A stretch of 64,000 bases of DNA from positions 1 to 64,000 of the forward strand of contig JACKAE010000005.1 in assembly GCA_020635205.1 (NCBI GenBank). The letters run 5' to 3'. The position numbers were made by a program, and so were the translations under genes. The DNA comes from Ignavibacteria bacterium. Its GTDB lineage: Bacteria; Bacteroidota; Ignavibacteria; OLB7. Below the pieces are notes generated by a model. It worked only from the letters and a program-made list of their open reading frames with translations, searched no databases and was not told the origin of the DNA. This document shows positions 55,249-63,028 of this stretch, one piece after another. Position 1 is the stretch's first letter. Each line of letters begins with the position of its first letter.

Positions 55249-55286
55249 AAGGGGCAGAGAGGAATCGAGGTTCCTCTCTGCCCCTT
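55249..55286. terminator. Bidirectional terminator between lipoprotein and icd
   Basis: A perfect 16-bp stem (AAGGGGCAGAGAGGAA and its complement) with a 6-base loop. It has A-rich and T-rich flanks and sits between two converging genes. Confidence 0.85.
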
Positions 55287-55306
55287 CTTACGTTTGCGTT
55301 GGTGAA

Positions 55307-56638
55307 CTACATGTTCGCGATTACTGCGTCACCAAACTCTGAGGTCTTCATCAGCGTTGCACCTTCCATCATTCGATGGAAGTCGTAAGTGACAGTCTTC
55401 GCGCCGATTGCACCATTCATTCCGTTGATAATCAAGTCGGCAGCCTCAGTCCACCCCATGAAGCGGAGCATCATTTCACCTGAGAGAATTACCGAACCTG
55501 GATTGACTTTGTCCTGCCCGGCATACTTCGGAGCGGTTCCGTGTGTTGCCTCGAAAATCGCGTGGCCTGTGACGTAGTTGATATTCGCTCCGGGAGCAAT
55601 ACCAATCCCCCCAACCTGTGCGGCGAGTGCGTCGGAGACGTAGTCGCCATTCAGGTTCAACGTTGCCACAACGTCATACTCTGCTGGACGGGTCAATATC
55701 TGCTGCAAGAAGGCGTCGGCGATTACATCCTTGATGATGATTCCCGCTCCCGGCTTTCCTTCTGGAATTCTGCACCATGGTCCGCCATCAATCTCTTCAG
55801 CACCGAAGAATTCCTTTGCTACACCATATCCCCAATCCATGAAGGCTCCCTCGGTGAACTTCATGATGTTCCCCTTGTGTACCAGCGTTACACTCTCACG
55901 ATTGTTCTGGATTGCGTAGTTGATAGCGCTGTGGACTAAACGTTCGGTTCCGTGATAGCTAACTGGCTTTATCCCGAGACCAACCTCCACCTTCGATTCG
56001 CGGGAGGGCATCCCGATGCCTTGTAGCTGTTCGTTCCACCTGCTGACTTTCTCTTCCGTGCCAAAACGAATTTTCTTTGCCCGATCTGGAAAGGTTTCTT
56101 CGAGGAAGGCGAGTACTTTTGCAGCATCTTCGCTTCCCCCAACAAATTCGATGCCGGCGTAGATATCTTCTGTGTTCTCGCGGAAGATGACCATGTCAAC
56201 TTCACCCGGACGAACGACCGGAGATGGAACACCTTCGAACCAGCGAACCGGGCGAAGGCAGACGTAGAGGTCGAGACGCTGGCGGAGGGCAACGTTCAGG
56301 CTCCGAATGCCACCTCCAACTGGTGTTGTAAGGGGGCCCTTAATGCCGATAAGGTATTCAGCGAAGGCATCGACGGTTTCGTCTGGAAGCCAGATCTGTT
56401 CACCATACATATCGTTGGCTTTCTCACCTGCGTATACTTCGTACCAGGCAATCTTCTTCCCACTCCCGTAGGCTTTCTCGACGGCGGCGTCAATTACCCG
56501 TTGCGAGGCGGCCCAAATATCGGGGCCAGTGCCATCCCCTTCAATAAAAGGTAGAATAGGGTTGTCCGGGACGTTCAGTTGCCCGTTCTGCATTGTAATC
56601 TTCTGGCCACTTGTTGGCTGTTGAAGAGAAAAGGACAT
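55307..56638 (-). CDS. icd: NADP-dependent isocitrate dehydrogenase
   Basis: 443 residues; converts isocitrate to 2-oxoglutarate with CO2 in the TCA cycle. The substrate-binding Ser113 lies in GGGIRSLNVALRQ, with Arg119 and Arg129, followed by FRENTEDIYAG and the cofactor loop GTAPKYAGQDKVNPGS, which includes the Lys and Tyr features of NADP enzymes. The protein has a slightly longer N-terminus than E. coli Icd. It converges with the lipoprotein gene at a strong shared terminator. Confidence 0.93.
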   Translation of the reverse strand: MSFSLQQPTSGQKITMQNGQLNVPDNPILPFIEGDGTGPDIWAASQRVIDAAVEKAYGSGKKIAWYEVYAGEKANDMYGEQIWLPDETVDAFAEYLIGIKGPLTTPVGGGIRSLNVALRQRLDLYVCLRPVRWFEGVPSPVVRPGEVDMVIFRENTEDIYAGIEFVGGSEDAAKVLAFLEETFPDRAKKIRFGTEEKVSRWNEQLQGIGMPSRESKVEVGLGIKPVSYHGTERLVHSAINYAIQNNRESVTLVHKGNIMKFTEGAFMDWGYGVAKEFFGAEEIDGGPWCRIPEGKPGAGIIIKDVIADAFLQQILTRPAEYDVVATLNLNGDYVSDALAAQVGGIGIAPGANINYVTGHAIFEATHGTAPKYAGQDKVNPGSVILSGEMMLRFMGWTEAADLIINGMNGAIGAKTVTYDFHRMMEGATLMKTSEFGDAVIANM

Positions 56639-56842
56639 AGATCGATTGTAGTTAGTAGTGAATAGATAGTAGATATAGAATCAAAAGAAAGGCATAAAGA
56701 TAGGGAATCGAGAGGAGGAAGATTGTGTGAGTTCAATTCCCAAAATCTGGACTGGAAGAAGCTGCGCGCAACGGAGAAGTAGAGAATCTAAATTGATTTT
56801 CTGGTAAGCTACTCTGAACATCTGTTGTGTTTGTTCAGACGG

Positions 56843-56974
56843 TCAGCCCTTCGGAGTCTCTTCACTATTGGAGTTCGGATCTGTGTTAGAATCTCCACAT
56901 CCAATAAAGATAGAGAAGAGAAGAAGTAGGGAGAGGGCATAAGGTCGCCGAATGTAGTGTGCCATCATACTCAT
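56843..56974 (-). CDS. Short lipoprotein (43 residues)
   Basis: A small ORF not exceeding 43 residues with a clear lipobox. It starts at 56974 (also ATGs at 56968 and 56965), has a basic N-region, a Leu-rich segment (YALSLLLLFSIF), lipobox IFIGC at Cys26, and a polar tail GDSNTDPNSNSEE. It ends TGA at 56843. Composition of the leader and tail looks like genuine lipoprotein rather than chance. It is about 200 bases upstream of icd on the same strand. No family is recognised; this may be one of many short outer-membrane lipoproteins. Confidence 0.65.
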   Translation of the reverse strand: MSMMAHYIRRPYALSLLLLFSIFIGCGDSNTDPNSNSEETPKG

Positions 56975-57436
56975 CTGTTTGTGAATAGTATTAGAGGTCT
57001 TGTCTCTCTGTCGAGAGAGGGACAGAGGCGCAATACGGGAGTGCGAGTTAGCGGTAAGGGAAATCGTTCTCCCGCTTCACCAACCGCTGTTAAGGTGCTA
57101 AGAGTCTTCTGTTTTATATGGTCTTTGCCGGAGTAGCTGCGTAGTGGACGTTTGCTCTCGACTCATAGTAACGTCCGGGCTTTTAGTGGGAGGGGATTGA
57201 AGAAGGAGCTGGGCGAGAAGCGGCTTGAAGCCGTTTTCTCTTCGGTTGAAACTCCAGAACACCCTGATAAATTGGAGTGTTGATGTCAGGTAGTGACTAC
57301 TTGATTAATTGTTTAAAGACCACTCAGAACAGGGTTTTCGGATAGGCTCTAATGTTTCGTATGTCGATCAACAGGTTGGTTCCTCTCATTTCTCTATCTT
57401 GCTCCCTCCTTTGCGAAGTTTATTTAGAAGAATGAG
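56975..57436. other. Intergenic region with REP-like element, copy 2
   Basis: Between the small lipoprotein and the SDR gene. The only supported structure is the inverted REP-like copy at 57156-57281. Elsewhere there is a GTCTCTCTGTCGAGAGAGG palindrome near 57000-57020, without a gene. Confidence 0.5.
57156..57281. repeat. Multi-hairpin REP-like element, copy 2 (inverted)
   Basis: The reverse complement of the element at 24537-24660, with 44 identical bases over the CGGCTT/AAGCCG palindrome and spacer. The outer hairpins are partly decayed: the arms AACACCCTGA and TTGGAGTGTT still face each other but have mismatches, while copy 1 pairs perfectly. Confidence 0.7.
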
Positions 57437-58156
57437 ATGATCGTCAATAAATCTGCACTAATCACTGGAGCTTCATCGGGCATTGGTGCCGCAATTGCGC
57501 GAACGTTGGTGGAGGCTGGGGTAAATGTTGCGTTGATGGCTCGGCGGGAAGAGGTGTTGCGAGAGGTTGGCAGTACATTATCGGATCAATCCCGCCTACT
57601 GATTCTGCCGGGTGACGTAACAGTGGAAAGTGATGTAAGAGATGCCATCAATCAAACCGTCAGCAAATTCGGCTCGCTCGATATTTTGGTAAACAATGCT
57701 GGCTATGGAGTTTTTAAGCCAGTAGATGAGATGACCTTGGAGGAGTTCCGTGGGATGATTGACGTAAACCTGCAAGGGGTTTTCCTCGCTACGAAATATG
57801 GATTGGAGCAGATGTATAAGCAGGGGAAGGGGGGAGATATCGTTACTATCAGCTCAATTGCCGGGAAGAATGGATTTGCCGGAGGAGGGGGATATTGTGC
57901 GAGTAAATTCGGTGTGATGGGGTTGATGGAGTCGGTTTTCCACGAAGCTCGATCTCGGAATGTTCGAGTGATTACGATTACTCCCGGCTCAGTTGACACT
58001 CCTTTCTTTCACGATGTGGGGATGACGCCCCCAAATCGAGAGCATATTTTGCAGCCCGAAGATGTAGCCGTTACAGTGTTAGGGGCACTCGTCTTGCCGG
58101 AGCGTGCGCTGATCCGTGAGTTGGATATTCGTCCAGCTAATCCAAAGAGAGGGTGA
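57437..58156 (+). CDS. SDR-family NAD(P)-dependent oxidoreductase
   Basis: 239 residues, classical short-chain dehydrogenase/reductase. TGASSGIG (10-17), NNAG (86-89), and the Ser140-Tyr153-Lys157 triad (YCASK) are present. The C-terminus (DTPFFHDVG, LIRELDIRPANPKRG) is like 3-ketoacyl-ACP reductase-related SDRs. Substrate is unknown. It is probably not in an operon, as the next gene starts 170 bases later. Confidence 0.88.
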   Translation: MIVNKSALITGASSGIGAAIARTLVEAGVNVALMARREEVLREVGSTLSDQSRLLILPGDVTVESDVRDAINQTVSKFGSLDILVNNAGYGVFKPVDEMTLEEFRGMIDVNLQGVFLATKYGLEQMYKQGKGGDIVTISSIAGKNGFAGGGGYCASKFGVMGLMESVFHEARSRNVRVITITPGSVDTPFFHDVGMTPPNREHILQPEDVAVTVLGALVLPERALIRELDIRPANPKRG

Positions 58157-58325
58157 AGAGGAATTTTGAATTGTAGAAGAGAACAGGTTCCGTCCCTTTG
58201 TGTCTTGGCGTCTTTGCGTGATGAAATAGGATCGAGATATTCACGTCATCGCACAGAACATTTGCTAAATGTGCTCGTCCCAACAAACGAATTACGTTCT
58301 ACCTATACCATAGAGGTCTTTTTTG

Positions 58326-60494
58326 ATGAAGAGTCAATCCCACAGCTATTCAATGTCGTTTCTCCTATATCTCCTTCTCGTGCTGTTTGCGTTGCCATCA
58401 CTTCAGGCTCAGGATGGGAAGCAACCCAACCCTGAAAAGGAGAAAGTGATCGGTGGTATTATCGGTGCTATGCTCGAGCGGGAACACTACAGCCCGTATG
58501 AACTGAACAGTGAATTCTCGCGAGAAGCCTTTGCGCTATACTTAGATCGTCTCGATCCTTCCAAACAGTTCCTTCTCGCATCTGATGTCGATGAGTTGAC
58601 TGGTTCTGCCGACAGGATGATTGCGGCAGTGGTTGAGGGGGACTATACACTTCTGAATCGTGCCAGCGCAATGTTGGACGAACGGGTGAAGACTGCCGAA
58701 GGCTTCTACAAAGATATTCTTGCTCGTCCGTTCGACTTTACGAAGCAGGAGACTGTGGTAATCAATCCAGATTCCCTTAACTATTCGGCCAACAATGCGG
58801 AAATGCGCGAACGTTGGCGGAAGTCGCTTAAGTATTCGACTCTCCTCCGCTACCTAAGCCTTGTTGAGAGTGAGAAGCTGGACGAAGCAGTCTTCCACAA
58901 AGACCTCGAAGAGAAAGCTCGCGAACAGGTGTTGAAGAATACGGAGCGTTGGCTTGATCGCGTAGAAAAACTTGATCGAGAAAATCATCTCTCCCGATAT
59001 ATCAATGCAATCGTGAATGTCTTCGACCCTCACACCGAATACTATCCGCCACTTGAAAAAGAAAATTTTAACATCGGGATTACGGGACAACTTGAGGGGA
59101 TTGGTGCGCAGTTGCGTGAAGAGGATGGCTTTATCAAAGTAGTGAACATTGTGCCAGGGAGTGCCTCGTGGCGTGGGAAAGAACTGGAGGCAGAAGACCA
59201 GATCCTGAAAGTAGCGCAGGGTGATGAGGAGCCAGTTGATGTGGTTGGTGCTTCGATTGACGATGCAGTGAAGTTGATCCGGGGACCGAAGGGGACGAAG
59301 GTAAATCTGACTGTGAAGAAGCCGGACGGGAGAATCAAGACGATTGGTATTGTGCGAGATGTAGTTGTGTTGGAGGAGACCTACGCAAAGGGGGCGGTAA
59401 TCGAGACCGGAGCGAGAGTTGAGACGGGAGAGGGGGGAAGGAAGTTCGGTTACATCGATTTGCCGAAGTTCTATACCGACTTCACTCGGACCGGTGCACG
59501 GAAAGCCTCAGACGACATTCGGCGCATTCTTCAAGAGTTCAATGAAGCTGGAGTTGAAGGGGTTGTTCTTGATCTGCGAAATAATGGGGGAGGGTCGCTG
59601 CAAGAGGCTGTTGATATTGCAGGACTCTTTATCGAAGCCGGGCCTGTTGTGCAGGTGCTCGACCGGGGGAACAATCGTCAGGTACTTTCCGATAACGATG
59701 AGTCGATTGCTTGGAAAGGAGACTTAGTGGTGATGGTGAACTCTTTTAGTGCGTCGGCATCGGAGATCCTTTCCGCAATGCTTCAAGACTATGATCGGGC
59801 GGTAGTAGTGGGAGCACCAACAACATTCGGCAAAGGAACTGTGCAGCGGTTCTACGATCTGGATGATTACCTGAATCGCCGTTACAGCGATTTAGCTCCC
59901 CTCGGTTCACTGAAGATCACGACGCAGAAATTCTATCGAGTTAATGGAATTTCAACACAGTTCAACGGCGTTGTTCCAGATGTAATTCTTCCTGATGTCT
60001 TTAGTGCACGCGAGGTTGGGGAGCGGAGTCTTGAACATGCTCTGCCAAACGATACGATCCCTTCTGCTCGCTACAGTCAATGGTTGGGGCGCGACATCCC
60101 AACAGAGATGCTTGTTAAGGCGAGCCAGAAACGAGTAGGGGCAAAAGAGTTCTTTAATCTAATTGGAGAGCGAGCGAACATCATGCGAGCTGAACAGGAG
60201 CGGGGAACGCGAAGTTTAAACTGGGAAGATGCGATGGCCGAACAGAAAGAGCTGGATGCAGAGGCTGACCGAATGGAGAAAGCAACCGGAGAGTTGTCGC
60301 ACATTGATGTTCAGGCCTTGCCCTCAGATGAGGGAAGCGAAGCTCGGAAGGCAATGGTGGAAGAGTTTGTGAAAGGGTTGAAAAAAGATGCCTACGTCGA
60401 CGAAGCACTCTCAATTCTGAATGATATGCACACACTCTCGCTACAGTATGGGTGGTCGTTCAACGAAGAAGTTACCCCGAAAGGAACAGAGTAA
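58326..60494 (+). CDS. Tail-specific protease (carboxy-terminal processing peptidase, S41)
   Basis: 722 residues from ATG at 58326 (a TTG precedes it). Signal peptide ends SLQAQ. A helical N-terminal domain is followed by PDZ domain (about 250-340, GFIKVVNIVPGSAS), then the S41 core with the Ser in FSASASEI (about 475) and Lys in FGKGTVQ (about 502), the Ser-Lys dyad of Prc/CtpA. The C-terminal DUF3340-like region (PEERNF-type MPN...) follows. It degrades or trims C-termini of periplasmic proteins. Stands alone. Confidence 0.92.
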   Translation: MKSQSHSYSMSFLLYLLLVLFALPSLQAQDGKQPNPEKEKVIGGIIGAMLEREHYSPYELNSEFSREAFALYLDRLDPSKQFLLASDVDELTGSADRMIAAVVEGDYTLLNRASAMLDERVKTAEGFYKDILARPFDFTKQETVVINPDSLNYSANNAEMRERWRKSLKYSTLLRYLSLVESEKLDEAVFHKDLEEKAREQVLKNTERWLDRVEKLDRENHLSRYINAIVNVFDPHTEYYPPLEKENFNIGITGQLEGIGAQLREEDGFIKVVNIVPGSASWRGKELEAEDQILKVAQGDEEPVDVVGASIDDAVKLIRGPKGTKVNLTVKKPDGRIKTIGIVRDVVVLEETYAKGAVIETGARVETGEGGRKFGYIDLPKFYTDFTRTGARKASDDIRRILQEFNEAGVEGVVLDLRNNGGGSLQEAVDIAGLFIEAGPVVQVLDRGNNRQVLSDNDESIAWKGDLVVMVNSFSASASEILSAMLQDYDRAVVVGAPTTFGKGTVQRFYDLDDYLNRRYSDLAPLGSLKITTQKFYRVNGISTQFNGVVPDVILPDVFSAREVGERSLEHALPNDTIPSARYSQWLGRDIPTEMLVKASQKRVGAKEFFNLIGERANIMRAEQERGTRSLNWEDAMAEQKELDAEADRMEKATGELSHIDVQALPSDEGSEARKAMVEEFVKGLKKDAYVDEALSILNDMHTLSLQYGWSFNEEVTPKGTE

Positions 60495-60506
60495 TCTATG
60501 AGAGCC

Positions 60507-60681
60507 GAAGAGGTTCATCTCACGGTAGCCGTGACTGTTTAGGTCGTGTTGGGATTGGTAGAGGTTGGAGGGTCGAGAGTCGAAGAGTCGAGAGTTGGAG
60601 GGTCGAAGAGGTTTATCTCACGATAGCCGCGACTGTTTAGGTCGCGCCGGAATTGGTAGAGGTTGGGAGTTGAAGAGGTTG
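60507..60681. repeat. Imperfect tandem repeat with internal hairpins (period 98)
   Basis: Two units begin at 60507 and 60605 with GAAGAGGTTCATCTCAC and GAAGAGGTTTATCTCAC. In the second unit CGCGAC-TGTTTAG-GTCGCG forms a hairpin (60628-60646). In the first unit the same positions are CGTGAC and GTCGTG, which keep pairing through two G-T pairs. Short GTCGAGAG words recur between the units. Confidence 0.7.
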
Positions 60682-60739
60682 AGGGGGAATAGCTGAGTAT
60701 TGATTCCCTACCTGCTCCGAACGCCGATATCTTTTTTCT

Positions 60740-60770
60740 TTTGTCGTTCTTTCTTCTCAGGCTATATTTG
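60740..60770 (+). promoter_or_regulatory. Promoter of the tRNA-Leu gene (Bacteroidota type)
   Basis: TTTG at 60740-60743 and TATATTTG at 60763-60770 are 19 bases apart, matching the -33 TTTG and -7 TAnnTTTG consensus. The tRNA begins 24 bases after the -7 element. Confidence 0.65.
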
Positions 60771-60794
60771 CCGTCCACTTCGTGTGGTAGACCG

Positions 60795-60877
60795 GCCCGA
60801 ATGGCGGAATTGGCAGACGCGCTACATTCAGGTTGTAGTGTCCTACGGACGTGCAGGTTCAACTCCTGTTTCGGGCA
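60795..60877 (+). tRNA. tRNA-Leu (anticodon CAG)
   Basis: Acceptor stem GCCCGAA (60795-60801) pairs with TTCGGGC, followed by discriminator A. The anticodon stem CTACA/TGTAG encloses TTCAGGT with anticodon CAG, reading CUG. A long class II variable arm (TGTCCTACGGACGTGC) and T-arm GCAGG-TTCAACT-CCTGT follow. The CCA end is not encoded (the genome continues CAA). Confidence 0.93.
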
Positions 60878-60912
60878 CAATGGCCGGCAATAGGCAGGCA
60901 GATGAAAAGTAT

Positions 60913-60941
60913 AAGGGGAAGTCAACGGCTGACTTCCCCTT
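60913..60941 (+). terminator. Terminator after tRNA-Leu
   Basis: A perfect 12-bp stem (AAGGGGAAGTCA) with a 5-base loop, followed by CTCTTTTC. Confidence 0.8.
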
Positions 60942-61008
60942 CTCTTTTCGTAGAACTTATCTCTCAATATAAATTCAGTTGTTCTCTCTGAATCCTTCCG
61001 CTAACTCA

Positions 61009-62340
61009 CTACGTTCCCCCCCTCCACCACTTCTTTAACACAACCTCTCCTGACAATCCCTTGAACTGAAAGTCAGTCTGTTCTCCTTCTCGCCGTGCGG
61101 CGTTTGGGTCGGTAAAGGTTTTCCAGACATACATTCCCTTGAACCACTTGTCGTTCTGAAATGCTTGTAACAGTGCCTCGAAGGCTTTACCCTGTGCGTC
61201 GGGACTCTCCGCTCCACCAGTGTAGAGCCAAGGCTCACGCCACGTTCCAGCAACTGCCCGGTAGCCAATCTCTAAGAAGAGAACCGGTCGGTTGAACTTC
61301 TGGGCTATGGAGTCGATCTTTTTCCGGTATGGTTGCCACTCTTCCACCAGCGTATTAATCGAAGCCGAGTCCGATACTTTTAGTGGGAAGTAAGCCCCAA
61401 TCCCGATATAGTCCAAAGCATCCCAGAACGTGATCTCCCGCCACTCTCGATCCCAGTGGGCAGCATAGGTAAGTTGCCCCTTGTAGACGTTGCGAACGTC
61501 GGCAATCAAGGTTCGCCACTCATTGGGGTATTTCGTTGTCATTTGCAGAAGCTCGGTTCCGAGGCAGTAAGAGTCGATCCCGGCACTCTCGGCGAATTCT
61601 GCGTAGTAGAGAATCATCTTTCGGTAGGATGCCCACCACGTCTTATGGTCGGCTGCCGATTTTTGGTCGACGCTGCCGTGCCATTCGGAGCCGTTCCAGA
61701 AATCGTTGGACCAGATGTGGGGCTTTAGCATCACGCGAAGGCCACGCTTATGGGCGGAATCAACTTCGGCAGCCATATCCTCCAGTTTCATCGATCGGTC
61801 GCGAGTTCCGGGAATATCATCTGGACCAAAACCAACAAGTTCTGCGGACTTTGCCCCCTGCTGAAAGCCGAAAGGAGTGATCGCAATGGCGTTTCCCCCA
61901 ATCGACCGTAACCAGTCATGTTCCCGGGCTGAGGCTTCCGATCCGTAACCATTCCCGCGCCGGTGAACGTGGGCGTGGTTTACTCCCCTATGATAGGTAA
62001 GTGGTGGGAGTCGTTTTGGTGTGGGGGCGTCGTTCGCTACGTTCACCAAGGGGAGACTTTCCCGGTTCAACGTTCCTGAATCTGCTGAATCGTTTCTTCC
62101 ACCCGAGATATTCCCCATTAGAAGTGGAGGAAAAGGTTGTCGATATGGCTTATCTGATGGGGCAGATCCAACGCGCTCGTCGGGTGGTGCGGTTGCTTCT
62201 GCTTTGGGAAGAGATGTAGAGTTGCTTCCTTCTCCTTCAGACAAAATTGCCTTGTCCGATTGGGGTGTTGATCCAGCTTCCTGTTCTGCACAGGAACAGA
62301 GAATCAACATCGGAACGATTACGAGTAAAAGGCTGTACAT
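61009..62340 (-). CDS. GH113-like glycoside hydrolase lipoprotein
   Basis: 443 residues from the ATG at 62340, with lipobox ILCSC (Cys17); the ORF extends to 62475. Residues about 20-130 are a Ser/Pro/Glu-rich linker. The catalytic part (about 140-443) is a TIM barrel like family 113 beta-mannanase: GVNHAHVH, WLRSIGGNAIAITPF, RVMLKPHIW, the acid/base Glu in LGTELLQM (about 262), and nucleophile Glu in FLEIGYRA (about 355). An outer-membrane- or surface-anchored enzyme for a mannan-like glycan is likely, but family members also act on other glycans. It converges with the tRNA transcript. Confidence 0.82.
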   Translation of the reverse strand: MYSLLLVIVPMLILCSCAEQEAGSTPQSDKAILSEGEGSNSTSLPKAEATAPPDERVGSAPSDKPYRQPFPPLLMGNISGGRNDSADSGTLNRESLPLVNVANDAPTPKRLPPLTYHRGVNHAHVHRRGNGYGSEASAREHDWLRSIGGNAIAITPFGFQQGAKSAELVGFGPDDIPGTRDRSMKLEDMAAEVDSAHKRGLRVMLKPHIWSNDFWNGSEWHGSVDQKSAADHKTWWASYRKMILYYAEFAESAGIDSYCLGTELLQMTTKYPNEWRTLIADVRNVYKGQLTYAAHWDREWREITFWDALDYIGIGAYFPLKVSDSASINTLVEEWQPYRKKIDSIAQKFNRPVLFLEIGYRAVAGTWREPWLYTGGAESPDAQGKAFEALLQAFQNDKWFKGMYVWKTFTDPNAARREGEQTDFQFKGLSGEVVLKKWWRGGT

Positions 62341-62513
62341 ATAGTAGAGTTCAAAATATTCTCGCGCCGAGTGATGCCGAATGACGTATGGGATTGATGA
62401 GATATTGATCGAATCCTTACCTTCCTTCAGGTCAAGTGATTGGAACGAGAACAAACGTTCCGGTGCTCTTGTCAATCCACAATCGTAATCATATCATTTA
62501 GATAGGGGGTAAC

Positions 62514-62714
62514 ATGGGAGTCGCTAAAGTTATTGAACTTCTCGCCGACGGCGATACAATCGAAAGCGCAGTAAAAAATGGCGTTGCCGAAGCGCGGAAA
62601 ACGTTGCGGAGCATCCGTGGTGTTTGGATCGACGGAACGCAAGCACTATTGGACGATAGTGGGGACGTTGTTGCTTTTCGCGTTAATCTGAAGGTAACGT
62701 TTGTTGTGGAGTAG
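62514..62714 (+). CDS. Dodecin family flavin-binding protein
   Basis: 66 residues, the usual dodecin length. It has KVIELLADG, ARKTLRSIRGVWIDG with the flavin-stacking Trp38, and the C-terminal RVNLKVTFVVE. Dodecins form a dodecamer that stores or buffers flavin, usually riboflavin or FMN. It is a single gene with GGGGGT about nine bases upstream of its ATG. Confidence 0.9.
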   Translation: MGVAKVIELLADGDTIESAVKNGVAEARKTLRSIRGVWIDGTQALLDDSGDVVAFRVNLKVTFVVE

Positions 62715-63028
62715 TTGAGTAAAGAAGGCTAAGAGGTGTTGGAAACAGGTTTTAAGGTGAGTGATGGTCGGGAATGAAGAATGTAGTAGGGAGAATCGAG
62801 AGCCTTCTTCTATGTTCTCTCTATTACATTCTACATTCCGCTATGGAGACTCTTTCTGGGAGTTGCTCTCAAGAAAGTTGCACAACCCAAGCTAAAAGGC
62901 GAACTTGTTTCGTTCTCTGTGACTGCGTTCGCTACCCATGTGTGCTAAGCTGATTGTGTGAATCTGATCGGAACGGATTGATCTGTAGATGCCTATTCAC
63001 AAAAGCAGAACTATCTGGGGTACTTTGC
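62715..63028. other. Gap with a long inverted repeat
   Basis: 314 bases. An imperfect inverted repeat of about 25 bases (GGAATGAAGAATGTAGTAGG at 62771-62790, with its inverse at 62815-62839) could fold into a hairpin. No ORF. The promoter for the next gene is expected at its right part. Confidence 0.55.

Larger units (their letters stand above)
60495..60794. other. Gap with tandem duplication and the tRNA promoter
   Basis: 300 bases between the protease gene and the tRNA. It holds a 98-base imperfect tandem repeat (60507-60681) and, at the right, the tRNA promoter. No gene. Confidence 0.7.
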
